Shown: positions 12,079 through 26,221, counted from the first letter of the stretch. The stretch is 64,000 nucleotides of DNA from Gavia stellata (GCF_030936135.1 NC_082620.1:2976001-3040000), one strand, 5' to 3'. The notes: generated from the sequence alone by a model not told the origin. Numbers and translations are program-made.

Positions 12079-14488
12079 ATTGATCCTTTTTTTGACTTTT
12101 TCAGGGTGGTGGGAAGGAGCATCAACCGGGCACTTGTTTCTTCTCAACTCATGTGTGCATACACAGACGTGTGCTTATCTGTGTGGAGTGCAAAGACAAG
12201 GAGAGGAATAAATTGACCGAAATAAGGGGGAAATAGGGCGATTGACCCCCTTGGCATCCTTGAAAAATCCCAAATCCGGATGCTACGTTAGCAGGGATCC
12301 TGCAACAACTTGTCTTGACAGAAGGAACCCTTCGTCTCGGAGGTGAAACCTGCAGCGGCCCGGAGAAGCACCCCTGCCAGACGACGCACCTGCATGTGAT
12401 TGTCATCATTGTGGAGCAAGAGGTAAGAGACCTTTTTGCACTGCATTTTACCAACTGACCTGTATGTTTCTGCAACTTGTCTTTAGCGGCTGCCAGCTAC
12501 CTTCGTGGATGCTCTCTCTGCAGGACCACTGAAACTAAACATGCTTGTATTGAGAGTCGCAAGCACAAGCTCCGCATTTAAGGAAAAGCGTTGCTTGATA
12601 CTGCACAGCAACTCGCGTGTGTGATACTCTCACTAAAGAAATAAATCCTGACCGTAACAAGAGTACCAGACTGGCAACAAATGTAATGGCAGCTTCTGAG
12701 AAGCAGATGCTCGTCCCTTTATGAAACCGGGCTATCAGTGCAGTTCACAGAGAGCACTTAACAGGTGGTCTTCCAACAAACCGTGGGTCCTGACGCACTT
12801 CGAAAGCAATGGCATCGTGCCCGTTAAAGCTAATGGTACAAAGTCAAGAGACCGGGGTACCCACAGACTTCAGATGTGGAAACCTCAGCAAAACCTACCA
12901 CTCCCTTCAGTGGGTTTTTGTGGGATGCCCAGTTCTTTACCCGTTAGGATGTAAAGTAGAAACTAAAATGATGTAACAGTCTTTTCAGAATTTAATTGCA
13001 TAGTATGTTAAACCCCTCTGTGTTCTACCAGAAAGAGGAGACTCACACAGACCCATCAACCCTCTGAACATGGTTCATCTGCCTGCAATTGCCTGAACAT
13101 TTCTCCATGCTATTCCGCTGGCTGCTGATGCGCGGGCTCCACGCGGTGGGGGACCCCGAGATCACCCTCTCGCCAGCATCCACAGTTCATCACTCTCTGG
13201 AGAAGGCAGGAGCCCTGCTCTGCGCTCTCTCCCTCCGGAAGGAAGGACAATATGAGAAGCGCACCATTGCTTCCAGCAGAAGAAACCGCTGTCCCTGTTA
13301 TCTATGGAGGAACGGTCTCACCTCATCTGAGAAAAAGCAGGAGAGGACAATGCTTGAGGATTACTTCACCTCACCTTTTCCAGTCAAAAGTTCCTAGTAC
13401 CTGCAAATACACAGAGAGTTGCATTTGATCAGAGTCAGCTTCAAGATTAAGCAGTCAGAGTAACTGCCCCGTTACGCTGAGCTGGAAGCAGGGCAAGTCA
13501 TTCCGCGAGTGCTGCACAGGAGAGACGCCCGTGATTTAACTTATCCTTGGGTTTCCCACAACCAAACGGCCTGCGTCGCAATTAGAGATGTTAACGTCTC
13601 ATTAGCAACCACTCCTGTTATTCGGGAGGTGGTAAACTTCAGAATTTTACTCACTTTTCCCCCAAATGTTGTTTTTTTGAACATATTTAACACAGAATAA
13701 ATTTCAGGCTGCAGCATCTTGGTTTTGCTGGCGCTCATATTCACCTTCACCTTTGTAACAGCGGTAAGTATAATGTTCCTTAGCCATTACATCAGTACAA
13801 AGGAGGCGATTATCTGCACGTTACACGAGGGGAAACGAAGGAGCAGAAGACAGTGTCTGGTTTAAAGTCAACCAACGGGAAATCAATTCAGCTTCACCAA
13901 TAACACTGGACTAGATCATTAATTTGTCCAAGCCCACGTAGCTGCATTACACCAGTTTATCTCACCACAACCCCAACTGATGTTTTTGCATGTTATCCTG
14001 GCACTGCAATTTGCATTGTAATACTGGTCTCTGGCATTCAACCAAAGCAGGCAGCTGTAAGACATGTTCCCAGGCAATTTTTTTTTTTTTGGTCAGAGTT
14101 AATATTTGTTTGGCGTTTACCTATTCAGCCTAAAAGATCTCAAAGGACTTTGCCCACTACTACGACCAGATACAGACAGCACTGCTTCCGAGATGGGGAC
14201 AAACCCCATCCTTACAGAAATTACCACCGTTTTCAAGCTCCCCACATGATCCAGAGGAACACCACCTCAGGTCTTAAAAGCTCATAAATGAAAGAAAACT
14301 CTCCTCCCGTCTTCCACGAGGCTAACGAGCTGGCTCTGCCCTAACAGATCCTTTGGATCTAGCGGACATAAGCACACATCACTAGAGAAAACCTCATCCC
14401 TTGTGCTTGACTCAACTGAGAGGCCCCATTTCTGACATCGGGCACCTTGCCCTCCCGCTTCACGCCTGCTATCCTACCAGTGACCAGT

Positions 14489-14600
14489 TCACAGAATGAC
14501 AGGGATTGGAAGGGACCTCTGGAGATCACCTAGTCCAACTGCCCCGCCACAGCAGGGTCACCGAGAGCAGATCCCACAGCGATGCAATTCTAGTTACAAC
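14489..14600 (-). mobile_element. CR1 LINE, 3' end fragment
   Basis: On the minus strand the sequence runs through the characteristic CR1 3' region: a TGGGATCTGCTCTCGGTGAC-like start, CTGCTGTGGCGGGG, GTTGGACTAGGTGATCTCCAG, then AGGTCCCTTCCAATCCCTGTCATTCTGTGA. It is 5'-truncated, as most CR1 copies are. It lies in the same orientation as PRDM2, just after the long-tail stop codon, and so probably within that transcript's 3' UTR. The 5' boundary is approximate. It is the only clear interspersed repeat in the window and the main sign that the genome is avian or reptilian. Confidence 0.88.
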
Positions 14601-14733
14601 AAGACCAACGACGACGGGGGTTTTCTGAGGCTGGGACAGTATCTGTAAAGCGCTTTGCACTCCCAGCCTAGAGAAAGACAGGCTTGGCATGACCGCATTG
14701 CTGTACCTGCTTTGGTTGGACGTGCAGGAGAGT

Positions 14734-14842
14734 CTATTCCTTGAAGAAGTGGGACGCAGTGCAGTTGGGTTTCTTGCATTGCCTGGTGCTGGTGTTCTGC
14801 GAAGAGGAGGAGGGACATCTAGAGGCCATGCGGAGCCTGTAA
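14734..14842 (-). CDS. PRDM2: PRDM2 alternative terminal exon (long C-terminal tail)
   Basis: After the acceptor ctctgtccag, a T completes Ser1666 (AG from the big exon plus T) and 35 residues follow to TAG at 14734-14736. The tail begins YRLRMASRC and ends HFFKE. The human long-isoform tail begins YSLRLASRC and ends GPFFKE, so both ends and the junction serine are conserved. The middle is diverged and four residues shorter (35 against 39), with a Ser/Gln/Thr-rich run and three extra cysteines overall. Phase is correct. The exon lies 13.3 kb from the big exon, and a CR1 fragment lies about 130 bp past the stop. The function of this tail is not established. It was found by matching the tail, since it is too short to stand out as an ORF. 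Confidence 0.9.
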
Positions 14843-17800
14843 CTGGACAGAGAGGCAGAAGAAACTCATACACATGCCTCAGGGTACGGGGGCAAGACCA
14901 GCAGAGACATGCTTTAGGGCCCTGTAGGGTCTTCCATAAGTGATGAGAAAAAATAACCCTCCCCTCCACCCACCCTGCAAGTACCGAGAGCCGCTTCTGA
15001 AGGCAAGAGGGGGTTTTGTGCCTTCTTGTGAACGTACCCTGTTAGGTTATTTAAGTAGGAAACAGACAACATCAACTGGAGCTAGCACCCAGCCTCCCAC
15101 CCGATGTCCCAGACCCTCCAACTGGGACAGACAGATGAATCCACCGTTACGTACAGAACAACTACAAGAGCCACAGTCTATTTTCTCAGGACAGTCCATA
15201 TCAGGTTTTAAAATACATATTTACTGCAAAGGAATTTTACTTGGTATAAGCACAATACCACATCTGGTCATTTTTCCCAAGGCCAAAGCCTCCAGCACAC
15301 TTTTGCCACTCTCGCACCGGCAGACTTGACACTCAACGCATACGGGTCGCTACAGTCAGCGCTACTACGGTGCCTTTATTGCAGCTGATACGTTATTTCA
15401 CTTCAAATTTTAAACCGACTCCAAGAATCCCGAAGTGAAAGTGACAATCAGAGATTTTAACTGACAGTATTACATCTCCGACGATTGTGATTTCAAGAGG
15501 AAAGCCTGAAAACCTCAATGAGTCAACGCAAGTAGAAGGGCTTATGGCCAATTCTGAACATACAACCTCAGTTCAAATGTATACCCAAGCTAAACTTCCT
15601 TACACTAAAAGATAAGAAAATCCCCTATTTGTTTTTAAATTCAGCACCTTTTGCTATCTTGCACATACTTGTACCTCCTCGGTGCATGCAGATGCGTGTC
15701 CGCTCCCCCTCACACCTGCGCACCCCCATACTTGCGGTAGTTCCGTACCTACCTCGCACACGCAAATTCTTCAAAAGTCTAACCAAACCCAACTACTTAT
15801 GCTCTCCCAAGGGAACGTCTTCTGAAATATAATTTTATTGCATAACAACATGTCTAAGAAAAGTTAAAAGTTAGATTTTCCTCCAGGTTATTTTTAGAGT
15901 TCAATATACACCCTTTAAAGGAGATTTCAGTTATTGTTTGTCCTTACATACAGATTTTGTAGCACAGCGTAACTGCAAGTTAGACGGAAAGAAGGGCAAA
16001 ATTTTCCATTACAACAGAAAAACCAAACCACAGAAATTTTGAAAAGCAATTCAATTATTTCCAAATTAAAATTTGTGGTTAAAATAGTCTGCCAAAGTTT
16101 TGTTATTGTTATATGTAAATCATGCTCTCCAGCCTTTGTGGATTTAATACTGAAGCATTCAAATAGTGTGTAAGAACCAGAAAGTGGTAATGAGGAAGTC
16201 AACAAAAGCCAGATTTTGTTGTCCCATATAAGGACTGTTACCAAGGGAAACAGCAGAATATCCAAAATAAGTTTAGTTTGTTTGGCTTCAGTTCTTGACT
16301 ATAAGAGAGAAATTTTAGTTTCTTTTTATTTATAATGTTTCCATTTAAGTAATGCTTAATGTAAAAAACCCTAATTACGACTTGTAGAAGTTCTTCTAGA
16401 ATCAGTAACATCTGTGTGCTATTGCATGCGATGAGCCAATGCCTAGATCCTGTGGGAAACTTCGGAAAAAAGCCTCAAATCCAAAGAGACAAAGCATCTG
16501 AGAAAACCTGACCTGCATTTTCAAATGCACACCCCTCGTCCCCCCAAACCAATATGCCGAAGGGACCTTTCACCCCCTAACCTCACCCAGCTTTAACGCT
16601 AACGGATCATCGGCTTGTTATTCGGAAGTTGAGGATTAGAGGGAAAAAGATAAAAAGAGATTGTTTTTCTAGCTAGAAAGTGGACTCGAGTTCTTAACAG
16701 AGTTGTTACTGGTGCCGTTCCATTCTGCTCCCCGCGAGCCGTGCGTCGAAAGCAGGCGGCAGAGCGCAGACGGCGGCAGAGCAGCGACGTTTGCTCTGCG
16801 AAAGCAGCTGGGGAAGCGGTGCCATCCTCCGTGCCGATACTAAACTGAAGCGGATCGATAGCTCTGATTTTTGAGAGCCTGTTTAAAGAAATGGGGGGTG
16901 TCTGGATGTCTGAGGAGGAACTCCCCGGGCTCGCAAGGCAAGCTAATCGCAGGGGGGGCGGGGAGCTGAAATACCCTCATCGCACAGAGGGACGGTTTTT
17001 GAGATTGCTATTTTTAGCCCTGTCACTTTGCACCTGCTTTCACCATCACCCATGCCGGGGAAACTGGAGACAGGGAAAAGAAAAGGAATTCTTAGAGGCC
17101 CTGTGCCGACGCAGCCGAGCAATAAGGACTTGACGGGGAAGGGGCCATGGGGCTGTACCCCGGCCCCGTCGCACCGCACGGCCCGCATCCCGGACCAGGC
17201 AACACACCCCGGCTACACCCAGCCCTCTCAAGCCCGCTGTTTAGGAACAGTCCTAGCTGGAAAAAGAAAAAAGCAAGGAGGAGAAAAAAAAAAAAGAATG
17301 GCATCAGAAAACGTACTATGCTTGCAAGAAAAAGGGCACAGGAACCAAGCGTTAGGCACTCTACGCTGAGTGTTCTCTGTCATCCAGGGCTTTTAAATCA
17401 GGATAAATGGTCTTGGTAAATGTACTAGCTATACCATAAAGTTAAACCAAAAGTTAAATGATGCCTTTTTTTTTTTTTTTTTTGCATGTAGACAGGGCCT
17501 AAATCTTTCTCAACTGAAAGCACACCCTAACTAGAGAGACAAAGCACTGAATTCGGTGAGACTCACCACAATAAAAATCCACTAAATCCCAGGTCTTACA
17601 GTCTTCCATCCTTGGATCTGAAAGTGTTTTGTGGTATGAGTCAGTCCCACAATCCTCATTTTTCAGGCGCAGAACTGAGTCAGAAGGGAAGCGATTTGCC
17701 AAGGTCACCCAGAAAATCTGCAGTCTGAACGCAGAGGCAGGAACAAAGGCAAAGGTCCCGCTTTCACACCGCATTAGGGTTCCCCAAGTTAAATCGTCTC

Positions 17801-20800
17801 CTGAATACTAAAGAAGTTTCACCTTATTTGTCGAAACCAAATTCCTACTTCCATACACCTTCCTGGGCCACTGAGCCTTGAAACAAGCAGCACATGCAAA
17901 CTAGAAAGCAAGTAAAAATGCCAAACGCTGGCACACCCCCTTCCCTCAGACACTCTCAAAATACATTTGGTATTTTTAATGCAAATTACCTTGTCTTCTA
18001 CCACACTTGCACAATTAACAGTCTTCCAAGTTGCTAGTTTAGTTCACAAGAAATGTGCCAGAAAAATAGGCCACGTCACTCGTGGGAATGAAGGCTGGAT
18101 GATCCAATAGGGATGCTGGTCGCTCCGGTGAAATTCAGTGAACAGAGCAAAGTCATGGCAGTACATGATAAAACATTCAGGTAATTTAAGTCCCCATTCT
18201 TACCTCAATTAAAGTGTGTTTTTCTTGCAGGGCTTATACTTCTACGGTCCTAATCTAAAAAATCCCATGCATATGGTCCAAAATTTCAGAGAGACACGCA
18301 CACACTCCAACATATCTCCTAACAAGAGACGTGCCAGGGACTTATTCTATCAGAAGTGTTTACTACTTTTAAATAACACAATGCCTAAGCTGACACAGAC
18401 TGCCTTCTAAAATAATTGCCTGGGACGAAAGAAAAATAAAGAGATGTGGATGTTTAAGCCTAAATTTCTGAATTAGGCTAGGCAATTTTACAGGCCAGAG
18501 GGCAAGCAAGGGGGGGCCGGGAGTGGATAACTGAGATTTCTGGGCTTTCTGCTCTCAGTGAGAACTAAAACATCGTGTTGCTAACCTAAGTGGCATGTAC
18601 TCTCTTGCACTAGCATATTGCTTAATGGGAAAGTAAATACACAAAACAAGGACTTGGAAAAACATCAACCACCTATTACATGAACCGTTTTGGTTTTTTT
18701 TTTTTTTTTAAACTGAAGCAAAGTATTTAGCAGGACAAAAATGTCTGTGGATAGAATTTTGTTGAGGAGGATGTCTCTCTCTACTGCAGAAGAGTTCTGC
18801 GTCTGTATACAAAAAAATGGGGGAGCAGCAGAAGGCAAAAAGGATCTTAATGTGCCCTACTGCAGCTATTTTGAGACTTATGTGCGTTTATTTATGAAAG
18901 CGGTGAAAAAGCTGGAACACGCCAGGATTTTATCTTGCAATCACATGATGCTAAAGGACATAACATGAATATTACGATTTTATGGTCAGGCCTTCCACGA
19001 ATCTAAACTGGAAAAACCTGTTACTGAGATCCTTCGCATTCTCAACTTTCAAGAAGATACCTAGCAGCACTCTCTAACCACAGCGGTTCAAAGAACTTAC
19101 TACCTTTAAAGTAACATCGCTCCCCCACAATAACTCAAAAATGGTTTTGTTTCACACATGTGCTCTAGAGTTCAAGTTTCTTCATTGTTGACTTAGTTCC
19201 AACTCCCACTGAAATCCTGCTTCAGACCACATTAACTTCGGGGGTGAACACCAAACCAACATTGAGAACTGCTGAAAAAAATCTCACACCGTGCCTACGA
19301 CTCACATGGGGGACTACCTAAAATTAATGTATCAATACCATTTTGCTAAAACATCACTAGATTTTCAAAAGCAACGAGTGATCTAAAGAAGCCACTTCAC
19401 TTTAAAGGGATTCAGCACTGAGGATGGCTACTGAGCTCTTTCGGAAAATCAGCCTCCTTGATGGTACTTCGAACTGAGCTCGAAGAAATTATTAGTCACT
19501 TGAAGAAATCTTGGTCAAGGTCTATAAATTTAGATGAACAGTATCACATCAGGAATTTATCTTCCCGCCCTTTTAAAGAAGCACAGAGCATTGTACGAGC
19601 CAAAAGGTGAAGAATGTTGGATTAAAAATAGCAGTACTCAAATACATCTCCTACACTGTCAAGAAATCTGATAATTTGATAAAAAGTTTGTACCTACTGA
19701 ATCACATTCATGACAGAGGAAAAGAATGCGAAAACTTTATCACACGTAGGGAAGACTGTAGTTGATTTTTATTTAGCTTTATACAGCAACGGTTACTCCA
19801 AATGAGTTCAAAACGATTACTGAAGGCTAGCAGAACTAGTATGACGCCTCAGTCCTGCACATCTCATTACATAAAAAAGAAACCACAGAACAAAACGTGC
19901 TTTTGATTTAAAGACAGCTGAGTGAAAGCATTTGCCATAATGAATGGGGAATACAACTTCAGTCAAACTCCAGTGACAGCGGAGTTTGAGGGTGCAACTC
20001 TTCAAAGCAGCTCAATGATGGAAGAATTCATTATTTCTCATCTTCCTACCTCCTTCCACACTGCAATGTTTAGCAGAAATCACCGCAGCTAAATGAAATG
20101 CTAAATAAATCCTACCATCAAGTCACAGTTGGAACATGACTAACTGCCGACTCGCACACGATCTGCACAAGAGGGAGTTTGCTCAGCCTGCCCGGCACTT
20201 CCCAAGCCGGTTCCCTCCCAGAGCGGCACCGGAGCAGTGTCAGCGCTCACGGTCCAACACCGAGCTGCAGGGAGGAAAACAGACTGAGCTCACTTCTCCT
20301 TCCCCTTGCTGCCAGGCCTTCAAACGCCCTGAGCAGGTAGCACATCCTCTGCATTCGACAAAATCACCTCCCTGAACTAAAGTCCTGGCGTTCACTTTAC
20401 CATAGGCATTTAACTTTGCTGAGTAGCATTGCCTAAACTGCAGAAGGAACTGAGGCAGGCCCAGGTATGAGATTATTCTTCTTCGACTGGCACAGGGCAT
20501 TGAGTAGTGCAAGTCTCAGTTTCGCCGTTCATCTGAAAGGCAGCACACCTCCAGCGCATAAAGCCACCCTGAATGCTGAGCCTGTCTTTCTGAAAAATGG
20601 AACATCACCCGCTGAAAAATCAAAGCTGTCTCTCACAGCCCTTTGGCAGTTTCTGGGAGTACTGTCATCCAAAACATGACTCAGAGACCCTGTTTGGCTT
20701 GTGAAACATAAAAGTCTTACAAAAAATAAGCACAGATATATATATACACACACAAAGTGCATGTTGCTGATTATTATACTATGTTCCACAAACCACTCAA

Positions 20801-23128
20801 GCTTTGAATAAATCAGGAAAATGAAGCAGCTACCTATCTCTTAAGAAAAAGCCTCCCTCCAACTTGATGCCTGCTCAAGCTTCCCTTTGAGTTTCAGTGT
20901 TTTACTGCCTTATATCTGAAAAACAAAAAGCAGTATTTCAATGCTCTTTTTCAAAGGCTTGCTTTCAAAAGTACACTCTACCAAAAGCCTTTTTAAAGAC
21001 TTACTACGAGAAGTAAACATGCAGGATCAGCAGAATGAAAAAGAAAAGCGATGAAGCATGCGTGGACGCAGTAGTCAGAGGTGAGTCAAGAGCAGTAAGG
21101 CTTCCTCTTGACTAAGGAAGGGGTTTAGAAGTAGTAAGCGGCTGAAGAGACCGTGGTCCAGAGACAGAACAGGACTAATACCTCCTGCTCCCTTCCGAGT
21201 ACTGCCAATGAGCTCATATTGGACACGGGATGCCTCACACCAACAGCTTCCTTTCCCACTCCTGCTCTAATAATCTATTTGCATTTTAAACAGGCGGGTG
21301 GGGACCCTTGCCTGACTCTAAGTGATGAGCACAGAGTAGGACCTACTTCAGCTACAGTCCGAGTGTTACCTTGCTATTAATGTCACTCAAAGAGTACCTA
21401 CAAGACATTACTTAAATCGCAAAATCAAGATCCCAAAGCAAGCTTAGGAAATGTCAAGCCATTCATACGTATGGAATAAAGACCCATCCTTAATAACATT
21501 AGCACTTCTTATCGTCTCATTCGGTGTGTAAAATGGACCATTAACCATACACTTAATATATCACGCCTTTCTAATAGTGGGTTTTTTTGCATCTTGCTCT
21601 GAAATAGAATTATTTTCCTCACCTTCTCACTCTTCCAAAAAGTACTGGAAGGTCCTACACATACCATCTTCCATTAGAGAGCTGCTATTCACTTTTAGAG
21701 CAGCTCCACCCTATGAATTGACATGGTTTCTACCAAAAAAATACAGCATGCAACTACATAATTAAAATGCATCACACAGCATACATAAACAGGAAACTAC
21801 GGATTTTTACTCCAATCTAAGCTTTTTTGAAACCTCTTGAGCATTTGAATTCGTACTTTATTCCCAAGTGTTTACTAAGACATCTCTTTTGAGTAGCCTT
21901 TAGCTCTCAGTTCACTAGATATTGCGTAAGTATCCGTCCACAAAGTTTAGATGAAGCAATCCACTTCAAAAAGTAATTCAGATTATTGTGGCTGTGTAGG
22001 TGAAGCTTTACTGAGTTCCCACTAAACTTCTGTAAGATTTGCATATCCAACTGTTGAGCTCTTTTCAAACCTCCAGCTACGGCTCAAAAGACCAAACATG
22101 ATAGGGTATTAATTCTACAGGTATCATTATTCTATTTTTAAATGTACAGGGGTGACCCAAAAATCAGCTTTGGTATCAAAAGTATCTTCAGTTACTATTA
22201 TGAAATTTCATGCTAGTCCCAAGAGTTTCTTTCTAATTCTTTACCAGTTTGATTAAATGGAAGATGTGGAAGTTTACCTCTTTTTCATAATTCACTTACC
22301 ACAAAAAGCTCAGATCCAAACCAGCATGCACTTGTTCAGAATCGATCCTTTAGCTCATTTTCATCAGGAATAGAAATAGAGTATCATGTGACCTACACAG
22401 ATCACACATTCAGTAAATAAAAGCTAGAATTAGTATGTTAGGTCTTCCAAGTTCTCTTTTTAAGGGCACTCGCAAGCTGTTTGTCTGTCACAGGTTATCA
22501 CTGGCAACTCAGCTTCTTAGCTGAACTTGACTCCAGTAAAAGCTGGAACTGGCCCCATAATTTTGGAAATGAAGAAGTCACAGACGTCAGTAAGCGACAG
22601 CAGTGCTATTCATTTCTACATTTGAAATTGGGAATTTACACATCGAATCGCCAGGATCTAGTTTTCTGTGACACCTCCCTAAAGACAATCAGCAGGAACT
22701 AAACTAGAACTTTCAGTAAGAGGCTTACAATACAACACGCCAACAAAACATAGTACCAGAAATACACTAACCTACATCAACTACAGGTAGCTTACACAAA
22801 GGGTCAGGAGCTTGCAGAGCAAGGCAGGCAACACTACATGGACTGCCTTGTAATGCCTAAGACTGAACACACTTCAGACATTCTCTGATAGAAGCTGGTT
22901 TTAACTCCTAGCAAACTGGAAAATAAAAAAAAAAGAAGGTAAACACAATGTGTTAGCTCTCCCATCTCCATACACACTTCAGCATTACTGGGTTTATTAA
23001 ACTGACACTGCATTTCATCTTGACCAGCACGTCAGTTTGTCTCTGTAAACAGGACAAGTTTAATTGTTTTCATTGCCTGTTTGGATGCATTTCAAGAAAC
23101 ATCAGCACTTTGTGGGCATCGTTACAGC

Positions 23129-23134
23129 TTTATT
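23129..23134 (-). terminator. Candidate distal polyadenylation signal (AATAAA)
   Basis: On the minus strand AATAAA is flanked by gcaac and gctgtaacg, followed 25-45 nt on by a G/T-rich stretch, as expected downstream of a cleavage site. It would give a 3' UTR of about 3.1 kb for the short-tailed transcript. Confidence 0.35.
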
Positions 23135-25064
23135 GTTGCATTCAGATCATAAAGACGCAGTTATAAAAGCCACAGAAATTCAATTATGCAGCTGAGATGC
23201 AATAGTAATAGTAACTATAGAAGCTGTACATTTCCTATCTGTGATGAATCGCCTATTTAGGAATGAAACTTCTTCCTCGATGATTAGCTCTCATCTTGGA
23301 ATACCGCTCTCCATCATACAGCACTTCACTTGAGAACTGGTGCATACGAACGTGCGTGAACATCTCAGTGTGGCAACGTCCTTGGGACACAACAGGATTT
23401 AATATCACAGCAGAGAAACAGTAAAGACAATGGCAACAGGATTTCTGCCATAATATTAAGGAATGAGGGAAGGAAGCTGGTTTATTTATGATCAGTTCAT
23501 GGCTAGACATCACTAATAAATCCTTACAAAGTGATCAAAATACCGCGGCTGCAGTAAGACCAACTACCAACTCTTACTTCATTTGTCGGTAACAGAAGAA
23601 AAATGTGAAACGACTAGTTAACAAATTTATGTCCCACCCGCAGCAACTTCAAAACTACGGGAGAGTTCCTATCTTTTTTTCATGTTTCCTAATTCTTATA
23701 AAATAGCCAAATACAACCATGGGTATGCAAAACAAAATGTTTTCTCTTAGGTAAATATAGTAAAACCTAATCAATACGAAAAACCTTCACTGTGGCCATC
23801 CTACCACCTAATCAGTATAATTGCTGCTGTAAGCTAGACTAAGAATTCACCTCTTTAATCGTGATGCAACTATCAAACTGCAGCGTATATCACAACGCAG
23901 ATGTGCTTGCAACAACACCCAGTGAACAATGTTAGAACTTCTGCAGCATTGTACTAGATTTTCCCTATCCGATAAAATTCAGGGAAAACTTTGTTATGGA
24001 GAGGATAACACGTTCAAGGAATGACATATCACATGAGAAAATAAACAGGGAGTTCTTGCCAAAGGATCTTACTCAAACAGAAATATTAATTTGAATAGAC
24101 AGCTTAATAAAATATTAACTTACTACTGGATTAGTAGTGAACATGCTAAGAAATTAGCTACTGTGATACTGTTAGTCTTAACGACATTACACTATTCCAT
24201 CCAACTGCCACCCTAAGATGGACACAAGATGCTTCCAGCTCCGCTGCAGGAGGCAGAATGCATATCTTGGTGGCAGAATATAACATTCCAAATATTCTTA
24301 GAGCCAAAACTCTTTACACAGATTTTTTAAATTAAGCTATTTCACAAGTTTAAAGCATATAAAAATAGAACATTATAATATCGGAAAACACGGAAATGGT
24401 GTGTGTAATTTTAATTCAAATAATTTATATTTATTAACTGTGTCCACAATTAAAAAACATAAACCTAAGATAACTCAGAAGTGTCAAACTGGTATAAATT
24501 TGTTTGTGAATGGGGTGTAGACAACTGAAGGATGCAAGCACACTTAATCCCTTCTAGATGTACATTGTTTCATTTTTCCTGGTACATCTGGTTTCCATAC
24601 AAAAGGCAAGTTTCCCACAAGTTTTTAAAAAGTTTACTTTATTGGTTACAGTTATATAAAATGTGGCCTGATAGTTCCATCTAGTTGGTCATTAAGTGCT
24701 TGCAACACCACAGAGACTCTTTAATCCATCTGCAACTTAAGATGACTGTATTGATTGCATGCTGGCAAAGAAAACCCCTCTTCAGTTGCTTACCTGCATC
24801 GCCAGTATCTTCAGCAAGCCTACAACGTTCAAAAGCAAGGACAACCCCACTTTTATGTCAAATGGTAATTTTTAATGTTTCCATTAGAATAGTCTTTATA
24901 GCACTCTCCAAGAGAAGAAACAATATAACTAACAGCAAACTTTAATACAGGAACAAGCTCCAAGATTAACAACCCAAAATGAAAACAAAATGAAATTAAT
25001 GTAAAATGTAAATCACATATAGTACAATTGAAGTGTCCAAAACAATTTAAATAATTTTAAATAT

Positions 25065-25070
25065 TTTATT
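25065..25070 (-). terminator. Candidate polyadenylation signal (AATAAA)
   Basis: TTTATT on the plus strand reads AATAAA on the minus strand, about 1.15 kb past the short-tail stop codon, in very AT-rich sequence. It could end a shorter 3' UTR. In AT-rich DNA such hexamers occur by chance. Confidence 0.3.
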
Positions 25071-26221
25071 TTTTAAACTTGCTACAAATGCTTTATACAA
25101 TATTTCAACATAAAGTCCCCATAACAGAAATGTAACAAAATGGGAATGATAGTGAAAGTGAAAGTTAAAGTGGCACAAATTCACCAAACAAGTATTAAAC
25201 TACAAATTTTAAGAGGTAGATTACTTTTTAAGTCAAGAACAAAAAATAAAAGGGGTGGCTGTATAAAGAAACTAGTCACTTTCCATCAATTCTGTCATTA
25301 ATCTTGAAAGCTCTATGAACACATGACAAACTGCATTTCCATAAAAAGCTGTTATGAACAACAGACCAATTTCTTGTCTTAAGTTATTAGATAGAGGTGT
25401 ACGAGGTGTACGACTTTTTAGAGTAATTATATATTTAACTTTCAAAATATACAGGTATGTAGTCCTGGTCTAGCCTTCTTACCGATAAAAAGATACACTG
25501 CATTCATTATATATACGGTATTTAGAAATTGATATCGTTATTTCATTGCTATATAAAGTTTCATTTGCGTGTATAAATAGGAATTTGGAAAATCCATAAA
25601 ACATCCAAATCAGGCTTTTTCCCATTGTATGCTGGACATCTAAAAGACTCAGAAAGCGAGGAGAAGGTGGGAAGAAAAGGGAATTTTGTCATGCTAGGTT
25701 GGCCTCTACTGATTCATTTAGACAAAAAGCTTTAAGAGACTTAATACACGACAAAAATACTTTGAGTGCAGCAACATTTGTTGTCCCTGAATCTACACTG
25801 AATTATTGACAAAACCAAGGAATCTGCTTTGCCAAGTATACAACCAAACTGCCTGCGTGCCATTCACTAAGGTACGGACAAAATCAGGATCTAAGCAAAC
25901 AAGAGAGCAAAAGATTTGGTTTAGCTAATCCCACTGTTCCTTTTGATGGTTTCATGTGAGTTTTGTTTTGTTTTTAAGAGTACCCTTCTCTTATCTGAAT
26001 CATCCTGTAGCCCAGCACACGTGGCAGGCACGAAATAAGAAAATCTATGCCTGACACTGAGTGTTAGCAAGAAGCCTGCAGGCAATTTTATGATTGTGAG
26101 TCAGCTTCAGCTGGTTTCGCAAGCTTGGTGGATTTCACATCCATTGTCGTAGTGCTTATCCTAAGTTGAGCATGCAACAGCTCTACCATGTCATTAAGGG
26201 ATTTTTTTGTTTGGTTTGTTT

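Larger units (their letters stand above)
3651..14488. other. Intergenic sequence downstream of PRDM2
   Basis: About 10.8 kb with no coding sequence I can assign. It should include the distal 3' UTR and poly(A) site of the long-tailed PRDM2 transcript, but no convincing signal could be chosen close to the stop codon. It holds scattered A/T homopolymers, the AT tract near 12.05 kb and an isolated exon-like segment at 4243-4338. Confidence 0.55.
14843..26221 (-). other. PRDM2 intronic sequence between the two alternative terminal exons (overlaps short-form 3' UTR)
   Basis: For the long-tailed transcript all of this is intron; its right-hand 3 kb is also the probable 3' UTR of the short-tailed form. 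It is AT-rich except for a locally GC- and CpG-richer patch at about 16,720-17,250, which has no recognisable gene. A-, T- and pyrimidine-runs occur at 17,467, 18,693 and elsewhere. No RNA gene or repeat family is seen. Confidence 0.6.
23105..26221 (-). other. Probable 3' UTR of the short-tailed PRDM2 transcript
   Basis: AT-rich sequence without introns or open frames of note continues from the stop at 26222. Candidate AATAAA signals on the minus strand lie at 25065-25070, 24638-24643 and 23129-23134. The last is followed by a G/T-rich segment on the transcribed strand, so it is a reasonable end point. The extent is inferred; any of the signals could be used. It also contains a 9-bp direct duplication at 25394-25411 and a 48-codon out-of-frame ORF at its start. 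Confidence 0.45.

Noticed and set aside
15361..15375. AATAAA-type signal upstream of the long-tail exon
   Set aside because: It lies in the intron before the exon at 14842, so it cannot end the long-tailed transcript. It is one of many chance hexamers in AT-rich DNA.
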